Shown: positions 22,737 through 33,679 of the stretch, piece after piece
Position numbering within the stretch: the first letter of the stretch is position 1
Layout of the letters: each line of letters starts with the position of its first letter
NCBI RefSeq assembly: GCF_010994755.1
Contig: NZ_WHSB02000010.1
Coordinates: 62,001-126,000, forward strand
Origin: Shinella lacus
Lineage (GTDB): Bacteria; Pseudomonadota; Alphaproteobacteria; Rhizobiales; Rhizobiaceae
Direction: 5' to 3'
DNA: 64,000 bases
The notes under the pieces: model-generated
Seen by the model: only the letters and a program-made list of their open reading frames with translations
What the model was told of the DNA's origin: nothing
Databases searched by the model: none
Translations under genes and position numbers: made by a program

Positions 22737-23771
22737 TTAGCCGTTCATGTGAGCCTGCTGGCGCGGTGTCTCGATCGGGGAAAAGCCGAAGCGTTTCTTG
22801 TAGCAGGTCGCAAAATACTGGCTGGAGGAGAAGCCGCAGTCATAGGCGATGTTGGTGACGGTCTGCTGGCCGCTTTCCAGCAATTGCCGCGCAGCATTGA
22901 GCCGCAGCATCTGGAGATAGCGCACCGGCGTCATGTTGGTCAGCACCTGGCAGTGCTGGGTGAACTGGGTGCGTGATAGGTTACACTCCGCTGCCATGTT
23001 CTCCAGCGTCCAGTCTTCATCAAGCGCGTGTTTCAGCCGCTTCAGGAAGATTTCCACCGTGCGCTTGGAGCTTGCCAGCGCGAGGTCCAGCACGGGCGAC
23101 TGGCTTTCCAGCATCTGGCGGAATTGCAGCAGCATCATCGAGATCAGCAGGCGCAGGCGCGCCTCTCCCCCGTCGATATCGCGGCCCGCCACCACCTCGT
23201 GGATTTCCAGGAAGGTGCGCGCGACGTCGCGCGAGGCGAGGTAGGAGAGCTGTTCGTTTTTCGACAGCAGCTCGCTCAGCCGCTTACGGTCGCGCTCCGG
23301 CCAGCCGATCCAGTCCGGCCAGAGCCAGGTTTCGTGCGGCCGGCGCACGCCCATGTCCATCAGCACCCAGATGATGTGGCTGGCGCCGATATTCGGATCG
23401 CCGAGCGCATGCAGCTGCCAGGGCCGCACGACGAACATCTGGCCCTCGTTGATGACCGTCCTGCGGCCGTCCATGGTGATCGCCAGCGAACCGCGGGCGA
23501 GATAGGCGATCTTGACGCCCTCGTTGCAATGTTCGCGCAGGCCCCAATCCTGCGGGATCGTCGCATCCCAGCCGCCGACGGAGCAGACCTGCGGCAGCGC
23601 GTTGCCGAGGTCGATGCCCGGATAGCCGCGCCGCGTCCAGGCATTGAGCGAGACCTGCCCGGCAAGCGAGGCCTTCATCAGGTCCTGGCAATTGCCGGCA
23701 TAGAGCAGGGCACCCGGCTCGCGGAAAACCGCCGGCCGGTTGACGGCCCGTTCGTTGCTGCCCTTCGTCAT
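22737..23771 (-). CDS. AraC family transcriptional regulator
   Basis: A 344-residue regulator. The N-terminal cupin-like ligand domain includes GVKIAYLARGSLAITMDGR and FVVRPWQLHALG. The C-terminal double helix-turn-helix spans about 235-335, including LENMAAECNLSRTQFTQHC and VTNIAYDCGFSSSQYFATCYKKRFGFSP. It is divergent from the following isomerase and CUT2 operon and is its likely activator, sensing that operon's sugar. Confidence 0.9.
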   Translation of the reverse strand: MTKGSNERAVNRPAVFREPGALLYAGNCQDLMKASLAGQVSLNAWTRRGYPGIDLGNALPQVCSVGGWDATIPQDWGLREHCNEGVKIAYLARGSLAITMDGRRTVINEGQMFVVRPWQLHALGDPNIGASHIIWVLMDMGVRRPHETWLWPDWIGWPERDRKRLSELLSKNEQLSYLASRDVARTFLEIHEVVAGRDIDGGEARLRLLISMMLLQFRQMLESQSPVLDLALASSKRTVEIFLKRLKHALDEDWTLENMAAECNLSRTQFTQHCQVLTNMTPVRYLQMLRLNAARQLLESGQQTVTNIAYDCGFSSSQYFATCYKKRFGFSPIETPRQQAHMNG

Positions 23772-23884
23772 CGCTCCCCTCCGTCGATGTCTGAAATTTA
23801 CCGGTCGTCTATTTCGAACGCCGGCAGCGATTTATTGCGCAATGCTGGGACATCATCAAGCGACAAATGGAGGCGCTGGTGATT

Positions 23885-23905
23885 TGCCGTTGAAACTCAA
23901 CGGCA
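23885..23905 (+). promoter_or_regulatory. Perfect inverted repeat before the isomerase operon
   Basis: TGCCGTTGA and TCAACGGCA are perfect 9-base arms with 3 bases between, located 28-48 bases upstream of the first isomerase gene and in the space shared with the araC gene. It could be an operator or an mRNA hairpin near the start. AraC proteins usually bind direct repeats, so a second regulator is possible. Confidence 0.5.
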
Positions 23906-23932
23906 TGAGGGAGAATCAGGGAGGATTTGCCG

Positions 23933-24799
23933 GTGCGGATAGGCTTCCACACGGACGCGTTCAACTCGGCCTACTGGTCGTTCGAAAAATGCTTGCAGTG
24001 GGCGAGCGACAACGATGTGCACTTCATCGAGTGCGGCCTGATCGACGGCGTGAGCTGGATCCATGGCCTCGGCTACCAGCCGCATGTCGCGCTCTACGAG
24101 GACCCCGCGCTGCTGCGCCGCAAGATGGATCGCTACGGCGTGCGCTTCTCCCAGGTCGATGCCGCTTATCCGCTTTCCGGCGAGGATGGCCCGCTGCGGG
24201 GCGTGCCCTATGTGCTGAAATCGATCGCCTGGGCCGCGCAGGCCGGCAGCCCCTGTGTCGATACGACCGACGGGCTGCACATGCCGGCGGGCTTGAGCGA
24301 AGAGGAATCGATGGCGCTGATGAAGCGCAGCTACGAGAAGATCATCGAGGTTGCGGAGGCGCACGAGATCATCGTCAACATCGAGCCGCACGGCCATTTC
24401 ACGACCCGCCCCGAATTCATGGCGCGCATGCTGGCCTTCGTCGATTCGAAATGGCTGCGCATGAACATGGACACCGGCAATACGTTTATCGCCGGCCAGG
24501 AGCCGACGGAATTCCTGCCGCGCTTCATCGACAAGGTCAGCCATGTGCACGTCAAGGACGTGTCGCAATCGTTGGCGGATGCGGTGCGCGGCGGGCAGAC
24601 CGGCATTGCGGTCAGCCATTGCGCGCTCGGCGACGGCATCAACGCTGAGAACATCAAGGCCTGCCTCGCCCAGCTTCGCGACCATGGTTATGACGGCGTG
24701 CTGAGCCTCGAATGCGAAGGGACGGCCGGGCCGATGATCGAGAAATCGCTCGCCTGGATCCGCGGCATCTGCCGCGATCTCGGCATCAAGCTGCATTGA
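23933..24799 (+). CDS. Sugar phosphate isomerase/epimerase (xylose-isomerase-like) 1
   Basis: A 288-residue TIM-barrel protein of the AP-endonuclease-2 superfamily. Metal-site-type residues are visible in VNIEPHGHF (Glu, His), MNMDTGN (Asp), HVHVKD (His, Asp) and LSLECEG (Glu). I chose the GTG at 23933, 7 bases after GGGAGGA, rather than the TTG at 23927 that touches it. It opens the operon with a second isomerase and a CUT2 importer. Substrate unknown: it could be an epimerase, isomerase or dehydratase on a rare sugar or cyclitol. Confidence 0.82.
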   Translation: MRIGFHTDAFNSAYWSFEKCLQWASDNDVHFIECGLIDGVSWIHGLGYQPHVALYEDPALLRRKMDRYGVRFSQVDAAYPLSGEDGPLRGVPYVLKSIAWAAQAGSPCVDTTDGLHMPAGLSEEESMALMKRSYEKIIEVAEAHEIIVNIEPHGHFTTRPEFMARMLAFVDSKWLRMNMDTGNTFIAGQEPTEFLPRFIDKVSHVHVKDVSQSLADAVRGGQTGIAVSHCALGDGINAENIKACLAQLRDHGYDGVLSLECEGTAGPMIEKSLAWIRGICRDLGIKLH

Positions 24800-24806
24800 G
24801 CGCGCC

Positions 24807-25651
24807 ATGAAACTCGGCATCAACCTGCTGTGCCTGACGGATTTCGTCGATGACCGGCATCTCGAAAGCATCGGGCGTCTGCGCGACCTCGGTTATGACG
24901 GCATCGAGGTTCCGGTTCTGAAAGGTGAGATCGGCCACTACGAGCGCCTCGGCAAGGAGCTGGATACGCTCGGCCTCGCCCGGTCGACCACGTCGATCGT
25001 GCCGACGCCAGAGGCCAATCCCGTCAGCGGCGATGCCGAGGTGCGGGCGCGGGGCCTTGCCCATCTCGACTGGGCGCTGGATTGCGCCATTGCGCTGGGC
25101 GCCGAAAGCATGGGCGGGCCGTTCCATGCGCCGATCGGCTTTTTCACCGGCGCGGGTGCAAGCGAGGACGAACTGAAGTACGGAGCGGATGCGCACCGGG
25201 CACTGGCGGAGCGGGCGGCGGCGAACGGCATGCTTCTGAGCCTGGAGCCGCTCAACCGTTTCGAGACCTATTACCTCAACACGATGGAGCAGGCCCGCGC
25301 CTATGTCGATCGCGTCGGGCATCCTGCCTTCAAGATCATGTACGACACTTTCCACGCCAATGTGGAGGAGCGCCGGCCGGAGGAGGCGATCCGGCTCATC
25401 GGCCCGGATATCGGCGTCTTCCATGTCTCGGAAAACGACCGTGGCATCCCCGGGCGCGGGCACATAGATTTCCCGGCCATGTTCACCGTGCTGAAGGAGA
25501 TCGGTTATGACGGCTGGTTGACGCTTGAGGCTTTCGGGGCCGGCCTGCCGGCCATCGCGACGGCGACCCGCGTCTGGCGGCCGCTGTTTCCGGATTTCGA
25601 GACGCTTTTCTCCGAAAGCGCAACGTTCATTCGCAAGACATGGGCAGCAGC

Positions 25652-25655
<4 letters not shown>
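24807..25655 (+). CDS. Sugar phosphate isomerase/epimerase 2 (ketose 3-epimerase-like)
   Basis: A 282-residue TIM-barrel protein. LSLEPLNRFETYYLNT, IMYDTFHANVEE, VFHVSENDRGIPGRGHIDF and LTLEAFG carry the Glu/Asp/His/Glu metal pattern seen in D-psicose/D-tagatose 3-epimerases, including the ERGxPGxGHxDF-like run. It therefore probably epimerises a ketose at C3. The stop overlaps the ATPase start by ATGA, so it is coupled to the importer. The true sugar is not known. Confidence 0.82.
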
Positions 25656-27156
<1,501 letters not shown>

Positions 27157-27160
<4 letters not shown>

Positions 27161-28137
27161 ACACGGCGACCCTCACCAAACGTCCCGCCTGGCGCATGGA
27201 GCGCTACGCACCGGCTTTGCTGCTTGCCGCAGCACTCGCCATCTATATCGCGATTGCGCTCAGCCTGGGCCACACGCGGTTCCTGACACCGGAAGCGGCA
27301 GTCTCCATCCTCAACCGCTCCATCGCGCTCGGCATTACCGCCGTCGGCCAGACCTTTGCGATCCTCGTCGGCTCGATCGACCTCTCGGTGGCGCATCTGA
27401 TCTCGGCGTCCGCGGTCGTCTCCTCGGCGATCATGAACGGCGACCCGGCGATGATGGTGCCTGCGGTCCTCGCCGTGCTGCTGATGGGCGCCGTGGTCGG
27501 CACGCTGAACGGGCTGCTGATCACCAAGCTGGAGGTCAATCCGCTGATCGCGACGCTCGGCATGGCACTGATCATCCAGGGCTGCCTCGCCTCCTTCCAT
27601 GGCCGTTTCGGCGGCTCGGTGCCGGATGCGTTCCAGTATTTCGCCTATGGCGAAGTGCTTGGCCTGCCGGTGAGCCTCATCGTGCTGGCGCTTCTGGTGC
27701 TGGCAGCCTGGGCTGTGCTGCGCTTTACCCGCTTCGGCTCGAACATCTATTCGGTCGGCGGCAATCGCGACACGGCGCGCGCCGCCGGCATCAAGACCGC
27801 GCGTGTGGTGATGGCGAGCCACATCATCTGCAGCCTCTGCGCTTCGCTCGCCGGCCTCTATCTCGCAAGCCGCCTGAAATCCGGCTCGCCATGGATCGGC
27901 ACGGAGGGTGCCTATGATCTGGAATCGATCGCGGTGGTCGTCATCGGCGGCACGATCCTTTCCGGCGGCAAGGGCGGCATATGGGGCACCGTGGCGGGCG
28001 TCATCATCTTCTCGCTGATCGATTCGATCTTCAATCTCGCCGGCGTCGATGCCTTCGCCAAGCAGGTGATGCGCGGCATCATCATCGTCGCCGCCGTTGC
28101 CTTCTACGCCGTGCGTTCGAAGAGGATAGTGGCATGA
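27157..28137 (+). CDS. CUT2 sugar ABC transporter, permease 1
   Basis: A 326-residue RbsC-type permease with many helices. Family motifs are AVGQTFAILVGSIDLSVAHLI, VNPLIATLGMALIIQGC, YSVGGNRDTARAAGI and VVIGGTILSGGKGGIWGTVAG. It starts in an ATGA overlap with the ATPase. Having two different permeases after one ATPase implies a heterodimeric channel. Confidence 0.92.
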
Positions 28138-29135
28138 TCCAGGAAACCGTCGGTTCCGCAAAGGCGCCGGGCGCCGCAAGGGGCGGCCGCCTGCCGAAGA
28201 TCAATCCCGTCTTCTTCGTGCTTGCAGCGCTGCTTGTCGCCATCACGCTGTCCAACCCGAATTTCGTCGAGCCTACCGGCTACATGAATTTCCTGAAGCG
28301 GGCCGCACCGCTGGCGATCCTCGCCGCAGGGCAGATCTACGTCATCGTCTCGGGCGGCTTCGATCTTTCCGTCGGCTCGGTGATCACGCTGACGGTGGTC
28401 GGCTCCTCCGTGCTGCTCAACAACAATGCCGATGCGACCTGGTGGGTGATCCCGGTCATGTATGCGGTCGGGCTTGCCGTCGGTGTGGTCAATGGGCTCG
28501 TCGTCAGCTATCTGCGCGTGCCCTCGCTGATCGCCACACTCGGCATGATGATCACGCTGAACGGGGCGGCCTTCATGTGGTCGAGCGGCTCGCCGCGCGG
28601 CTACCTGCCGGAGACGTTCCGCTTCTTCGGGCGCACCAATATCCAGGGCATTCCGCTCATCCAGTTCTTGCCGGTGGCGCTGCTGGTGCTCATCGTGGTC
28701 GGGCTCTGCCTGTTCTGGCTCATGCACCGCACCAATCTCGGGCGTCTGCTGCATGCGATCGGCGATAATCCGCGGGCGGCGCAGATGTCGGGCGTTCCCC
28801 TGGAGCGGGTGCGTATCATCGCCTTCGTCATCTCGTCGCTGAGCGCGGTGACGGCCGGCATCCTGCTTGGCGGCTTTGCCGGGGTCTCGACGGATGTCGG
28901 CGTCGGCTACGAATTGCAGGCGATCACCGCCTGCGTCATCGGCGGCGCGCAGCTTCTGGGCGGGCGCGGCTCGGTGCCGGCCTCGATTGCCGGCGCGCTG
29001 ACGCTGACGGCGATCTTCACGCTGCTCAACTTCATCGGCTTGCCGAAACCGGTGCGCGACGTCGTGCAGGGCGTGATCCTGATCGTCGCGGTCGTGCTTG
29101 CCACCTACCGGCGCAACCGCGCCGGCGGGACCTGA
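28134..29135 (+). CDS. CUT2 sugar ABC transporter, permease 2
   Basis: A 333-residue RbsC-type permease. AAGQIYVIVSGGFDLSVGS, VPSLIATLGMMITLNG, HAIGDNPRAAQMSGVP and VIGGAQLLGGRGSVPASIAG are family motifs. The start overlaps the previous stop (ATGA); an in-frame extension to 27981 lies within that gene and is rejected. Confidence 0.92.
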   Translation: MIQETVGSAKAPGAARGGRLPKINPVFFVLAALLVAITLSNPNFVEPTGYMNFLKRAAPLAILAAGQIYVIVSGGFDLSVGSVITLTVVGSSVLLNNNADATWWVIPVMYAVGLAVGVVNGLVVSYLRVPSLIATLGMMITLNGAAFMWSSGSPRGYLPETFRFFGRTNIQGIPLIQFLPVALLVLIVVGLCLFWLMHRTNLGRLLHAIGDNPRAAQMSGVPLERVRIIAFVISSLSAVTAGILLGGFAGVSTDVGVGYELQAITACVIGGAQLLGGRGSVPASIAGALTLTAIFTLLNFIGLPKPVRDVVQGVILIVAVVLATYRRNRAGGT

Positions 29136-29197
29136 ATTTCGCCGGCCGCATGGCCGTCGGGAGGAACCTGAACATCATGATCAAATGGGAGTGAGAC

Positions 29198-30322
29198 ATG
29201 AAAAAACTGCTGACCGCCGCCCTTTCGGCTGCCCTCTTTGCCAGCACCGCGCAGGCCCAACAGCTAAACTTCGACGATCCCGCGGAATTTGCCCGGCAGC
29301 GCGAGATGCTGACGGCGAAGGCCAATGGCCCGGAGGGGGAGCCCTGGGTGCAATATTACGGTGACCAGATGGCCGACACCGCGCAGTACAAGAAGGAAGG
29401 TCCCTACACGATCTGCTTTTCCAATGCCGGCGTGAACAATGCCTGGCGCGTGACCGGCTGGACCAACATGCAGGCTGAGGTGAAGCTGCATCCGGAGATC
29501 AAGGAACTCATCCATGTCGATGCCGAGGGCTCGGACGACAAGCAGATTTCCGACATCGATGACCTGATCAACGGCGGCAAGTGCTCGGTGCTGATCGTCT
29601 CGCCGAACACCACCGCGGCGCTGACGCCCGCCGTCGAAAAAGCCTGCGCCAAGCTGCCGGTCATCGTCTTCGATCGCGGCGTCAACACCAAGTGCCCGGT
29701 GACCTTCATCCACCCGGTCGGCGGCTACGGCTTCGGCATCCAGGCCGGCGAGTTCGTGGCGGCGACCGCACCGGCCGGCGCCCACGTGCTGATGCTGCGC
29801 ATCGTGCCCGGCGTCGATGTTCTGGAAACCCGCGCCTCGGCGGCCAAGCGCATCTTCAAGGAGAAGGGGCTGAACGTCATCGGCGAGGAATTCACCGAGG
29901 GTGACAATGCCAAGACCAAGTCGATCGTCGAGGATTATCTGCAACGCGGTTCGATCGATGCGATCTGGATGGACGCCGGCGCGACGGCCGTCGCGGCGCT
30001 CGAAGCCTTCGAGGATTCCGGCCTGCCGCTGCCGATCATCACCGGCGAGGACCAGCAGGATTTCCTGATGAAATGGAAGGCCGAGGGCTTCAAGGCGATC
30101 GCGCCGACCTATCCAACCTACCAGTGGCGCACGCCGATCATCGCGGCCGTCAAGGTGCTGAAGGGCGAAGCGGTGCCGGGTCCGGAATGGGTGATGCCGC
30201 AGCCGTCCATCACGGCTGAAACGCTCGACCAGTATGTCAACGACAAGATGCCGCCGCTGCATCACGCCATGTGCGGCTGCGAGAAGCTGCCCGATTATCC
30301 GGCGGCCTGGGGCGGCCAGTAA
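29198..30322 (+). CDS. CUT2 sugar ABC transporter, binding protein
   Basis: A 374-residue periplasmic binding protein, longer than the usual 310-330. The signal peptide is MKKLLTAALSAALFASTAQA. The mature part includes ICFSNAGVNNAWRVTGW, IVSPNTTAALTPAVEKACAKLPVIVFDRGV and IITGEDQQDFLMKW, typical of type I sugar binders. It has an extra N-terminal stretch of about 45 residues and Cys pairs (Cys-Gly-Cys near the end). It sits last in the operon before a strong terminator. Confidence 0.9.
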   Translation: MKKLLTAALSAALFASTAQAQQLNFDDPAEFARQREMLTAKANGPEGEPWVQYYGDQMADTAQYKKEGPYTICFSNAGVNNAWRVTGWTNMQAEVKLHPEIKELIHVDAEGSDDKQISDIDDLINGGKCSVLIVSPNTTAALTPAVEKACAKLPVIVFDRGVNTKCPVTFIHPVGGYGFGIQAGEFVAATAPAGAHVLMLRIVPGVDVLETRASAAKRIFKEKGLNVIGEEFTEGDNAKTKSIVEDYLQRGSIDAIWMDAGATAVAALEAFEDSGLPLPIITGEDQQDFLMKWKAEGFKAIAPTYPTYQWRTPIIAAVKVLKGEAVPGPEWVMPQPSITAETLDQYVNDKMPPLHHAMCGCEKLPDYPAAWGGQ

Positions 30323-30331
30323 ACATCATTA

Positions 30332-30359
30332 TCCGGGCCGCAGAATGCTGCGGCCCGGA
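30332..30359. terminator. Bidirectional terminator
   Basis: TCCGGGCCGCAG and CTGCGGCCCGGA pair perfectly (12 bp) around AATG. It lies between the end of the sugar-binding protein gene and the end of a small opposite-strand gene. Confidence 0.85.
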
Positions 30360-30367
30360 CTTTCTCG

Positions 30368-30571
30368 CTACGAGCTGAGCTGCGTGTTTATATCGTTCAT
30401 GAGCGCATGCAGGATCAGGGCAGCCCTGGCTGCGAGGCGCAGCTTGTTGGTCATGTCCGTCACCCGATCTGGATGCCGTATGGCATAGGCGTGGATCTGC
30501 GTTTCGTCGAACAGATTACCCTGCTTTTCCGTGATCAGCTGGGCAGTGGGGAAGGCGAGGACATTGGACAT
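30368..30571 (-). CDS. Small hypothetical protein downstream of mcp
   Basis: A 67-residue product starting MSNVLAFPTAQLITEKQGNL, with no signal peptide and a helical, basic middle (MTNKLRLAARAALILHAL). A GGAG ribosome site lies 5 bases before the ATG. It is 69 bases after the chemotaxis receptor gene on the same strand and ends at a terminator, which supports a real last gene of that unit. Function unknown. Confidence 0.6.
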   Translation of the reverse strand: MSNVLAFPTAQLITEKQGNLFDETQIHAYAIRHPDRVTDMTNKLRLAARAALILHALMNDINTQLSS

Positions 30572-30640
30572 GGGATCTCCAGTCTTCTCTTAGATCAGGC
30601 AAGGCATGGGGAGAGCGGGAGGCCACTCTCCCCATGCCGC

Positions 30641-32581
30641 TCAGAACTCCTCCCACTGATCGCCTTGTGGAGCCTGGGCGAGGGCGGAAGAGTTCGAGAA
30701 GGCGGTCGCCACCTTGCGGGCGAGCGTGCGGGCGGGGGAGGCTTTCGCGGCAGCGGGGTTCATCGCCGTCACCGCGGCAGGCCCGCTTTGGCGCTCGTCC
30801 AGCTTGAACTGCGCCAGAAGTTGCGAGAGCGTCGAGACATCGGTGGAGAGGCTGTGCGTCGCCGCCGTCGTCTGCTCGACCATCGCCGCATTCTGCTGCG
30901 TGCCCTGGTCCATCGAATTCACCGCGGTGTTGATCTCCTGGAGGCCGATCGACTGTTCGCGCGCCGCCTCGACGATGGCCGAGACGTTGCGGTTGATCTC
31001 TTGCACTTCCGTGGCGATCGTGCCGAGGGCCGCACCGGTTTCACGCACCTTCTGCACGCCTGCCTGAACTTGCAGGCTGGATGCGCTGATCAGGTTCTTG
31101 ATGTCCTTGGCGGCTGCCGCCGAGCGCTGTGCCAGTTCGCGGACTTCCTGGGCGACGACGGCAAAGCCCTTGCCGGCCTCGCCCGCCCGTGCCGCCTCGA
31201 CGCCGGCATTGAGCGCAAGAAGGTTGGTCTGGAAGGCGATTTCGTCGATCACGCTGATGATGTTGGTGATCTCGCCGGAGGACTTTTCGATGAGCTGCAT
31301 TGCCTCGATCGCGTCGCCGACGACGATGCCGGAACGTTCAGCTCCCGCGCGGGTGCGGGCGACGAGACTGCCGGCCTCTTCCGCGCGGCGGGCGGAGTCC
31401 TTGACGGCGGTGGTGATCTCTTCCAGTGCGGCTGCCGTTTCTTCGACGGAAGCGGCCTGCTGTTCGGTGCGGCGCGCCAGATCGTCGGCGCCGGAGCGCA
31501 TTTCGTTGGCGCCAGCATTGATGCTGCGGGTGCTTTGCTCGACACGGCGCAGGGTCGTCTGGAGCTTGAGCATCGAGTCGTTGAAGTTGCTGCGCAGGCC
31601 ATCGAGATTAAGGCCGAAGGGCTGCTCGATGCGGTGGGTCATGTCGCCGCCGGAGAGGCGTTCCAAGCCGGTGGCGAGTGCGTCGACGGCGTGCTGGATG
31701 GTTGCTGCCTCCAGTGCCTTCTGCTCCTCGCGCTGGCGGCGTTCCTGCTCGGAAAGCCCGCGGTTCGCCTCGGCTTCCTGTTCGAGCCGGATGCGCTCGA
31801 TCGCATTGTCGCGGAAGACGGCGACAGCGGCCGCCATCTGGCCGACCTCGTCCTTGCGGGCGAGCCCAGAGACCGGTGCTGCCGTCTCGCCCTCCGCAAG
31901 TGTGAGCATGCGTTGGCGCAGGGCATTGACCGGCCTGGTGATGCCATAGATCGTTACTGCCAGAGAGGCGATGATTGCAGCGAGAAGAACGACGCCCAAG
32001 ACGACTAGCGATGTATCAACCGTGAAGTGGGCATCGGTGGTCAATGTCTCCGACTGCGCATCGACGGACGCGATGCCGGTCTCGACCCAGGCGGCAATGC
32101 TCTTCCGGAGCTTGATGATTTCCTCATCCTGCCGCGCGAGAATGACCAGCGCTTCGTCGTTCTTGTTTCTTGATGCGTATTCGACGGCTTTGTCCAGTTC
32201 GACTATTATGGCTCGGGTCGCGTCTGCAAACGCCTGGATATCCATTGCTTCTGCAGGCATTCGCTCTTTGGCTGTCTCGAGCTGCTCGATCGCAATTTTG
32301 GCATTTTCGGAATAGCTTTGTTTCAGCCCGGGCATTTGCGGCGAGTTCGCGTCATACACGACCACTTTGTAGGCAATATAGATTATCGTATGAATGCTTG
32401 TATTGGCCCTTGCGACCAACAAGGTCGCCTTGTTGTCGGTCGCTAGGAATTCGCTATAGGCCGAATCGGCCTTGAGGTAATTCCAAGATAAATAAAAGGT
32501 GCTGGTAATCGTGATGACGCTCAACATGATGAGCGGTGCCAGCACTTTGGTGATGATCTTGGCATTTTGTAGGAAAGACAT
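30641..32581 (-). CDS. Methyl-accepting chemotaxis protein
   Basis: A 646-residue receptor with membrane helix 1 at about 8-32, a periplasmic helical sensor at 33-189, helix 2 at 190-213 and then HAMP. A second HAMP-like stretch and the MA signalling domain follow, with hairpin tip EIAFQTNLLALNAGVEAARAG. The protein ends in WEEF, like the NWETF tether that docks CheR/CheB. The start at 32581 (MSFLQNAKIITKV) follows a GAGG site; the extension to 32854 has no family support and runs into an AT-rich promoter zone. The ligand is unknown. Confidence 0.92.
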   Translation of the reverse strand: MSFLQNAKIITKVLAPLIMLSVITITSTFYLSWNYLKADSAYSEFLATDNKATLLVARANTSIHTIIYIAYKVVVYDANSPQMPGLKQSYSENAKIAIEQLETAKERMPAEAMDIQAFADATRAIIVELDKAVEYASRNKNDEALVILARQDEEIIKLRKSIAAWVETGIASVDAQSETLTTDAHFTVDTSLVVLGVVLLAAIIASLAVTIYGITRPVNALRQRMLTLAEGETAAPVSGLARKDEVGQMAAAVAVFRDNAIERIRLEQEAEANRGLSEQERRQREEQKALEAATIQHAVDALATGLERLSGGDMTHRIEQPFGLNLDGLRSNFNDSMLKLQTTLRRVEQSTRSINAGANEMRSGADDLARRTEQQAASVEETAAALEEITTAVKDSARRAEEAGSLVARTRAGAERSGIVVGDAIEAMQLIEKSSGEITNIISVIDEIAFQTNLLALNAGVEAARAGEAGKGFAVVAQEVRELAQRSAAAAKDIKNLISASSLQVQAGVQKVRETGAALGTIATEVQEINRNVSAIVEAAREQSIGLQEINTAVNSMDQGTQQNAAMVEQTTAATHSLSTDVSTLSQLLAQFKLDERQSGPAAVTAMNPAAAKASPARTLARKVATAFSNSSALAQAPQGDQWEEF

Positions 32582-33014
32582 GGTTGCCTCGTGAGGATGG
32601 CGGAAGCCGGGATGATCAACATCGCCCCCTCCATATCGGCAACGCGACCTGTGTAAGGCCGCCGACTGATGCTGGTAACGCGCAACACTCTGCATCGCAC
32701 GCGAAGATGCCATCATGGCAAGCGAAGGGCTTGTGCTGTCAATATTTGCGTTAATTGTTAAGTTGTAATTAAAGTTTGAATTAACTGTCTTATAGATCGT
32801 CAATAATGCTAAGAAATATGCCGTCTCTTTCGGATTTTGTTGAGAAAAACTCAAGTTGTTGAGTTTAATTCACTGAATTTAATCTCTATACATCCATTTT
32901 ATACATCACTCAGCCTTCGCGGCACGAATTTGCGGCGCCGGCGAATAGCAGCACGGCTTGAGGCGTCACCTGTCTGGATGCGCAGGAGCGCTGCTGTTTG
33001 CATGGGAGAGGGCT
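32582..33014. other. AT-rich intergenic region before mcp
   Basis: About 430 bases between two divergent genes. The part at 32740-32900 is strikingly AT-rich compared with the rest of the window, with TTAATTGTTAA and several TTGAATT-like pieces. It is the likely promoter zone for the receptor gene and perhaps the small secreted protein. I see no gene or clear RNA in it. Confidence 0.5.
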
Positions 33015-33620
33015 TTGCAAGCCAGAACGGTTTTTCTTGGGGGTCTGCTGGCGGTCTTGGGGGCAGAGGCCGGTCGGGCGGATTGCCTTGCCGATTTCAA
33101 CGCGATCAACAGCCAGCGGCGTGACACCGCGCGTTATGCGCTGGAGGTTTCGGCGGATGTGCTTTCGCTCGAGGGCAGCGTGGTCAAGCACATGGCCTCT
33201 TCGTCGCTGTTCGACCTGACGGATGGCCTGCGCATGAAGACCTCCGGGCTCAACACCCAGGCTGATTTCATCCTGATCGGCGAGGAGGGCTGGACGCTCG
33301 CGGCAGGACAGTGGACGCCGATGCCGGCCGAGCAGCGGACGCTGGCGCTGCAAGGCGTCATCGCCGATCGTTATGTCTACGACCGGGATGCGCAGGATTT
33401 CGAATGCCCGGGCGAGGCGGCGTTCGAGGGCAAGCCGCATGAACGCTTCGTCTTCAACCAGACGGTCGGCGTGCTGGAAAGCCGGGTGACCGCCTGGTTT
33501 GATCCCGCGACCCGCCTGCCGGTGGCGGTCGTCTCCAATGCGGAGGTGAACGGCTACAAGGTCGTCGCGACGACACGCTACCGTTTCGATCCCGCTATCC
33601 GCGTGGAAGTGCCCCGCTAG
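33015..33620 (+). CDS. Secreted or periplasmic protein of unknown function
   Basis: About 201 residues from a TTG at 33015 behind GGGAGAGG. The first 24 residues (LQARTVFLGGLLAVLGAEAGRA as hydrophobic core and cleavage region) look like a signal peptide. The mature protein has two cysteines (DCLADF and FECPGE) and beta-rich sequence such as FVFNQTVGVLESRVTAWFDP. I do not recognise the family. Upstream in-frame starts (32958) are possible, so the start is uncertain. Confidence 0.6.
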   Translation: MQARTVFLGGLLAVLGAEAGRADCLADFNAINSQRRDTARYALEVSADVLSLEGSVVKHMASSSLFDLTDGLRMKTSGLNTQADFILIGEEGWTLAAGQWTPMPAEQRTLALQGVIADRYVYDRDAQDFECPGEAAFEGKPHERFVFNQTVGVLESRVTAWFDPATRLPVAVVSNAEVNGYKVVATTRYRFDPAIRVEVPR

Positions 33621-33679
33621 CGACCGGAAAGCTCATCTCAACACAGTGATTTTTTATCAATATTGCGGTCGGAGGTTTT

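Noticed and set aside
30407-32008. A 533-codon open frame antisense to the chemoreceptor gene
   Set aside because: No motif or credible ribosome site, and the opposite strand encodes a complete MCP.
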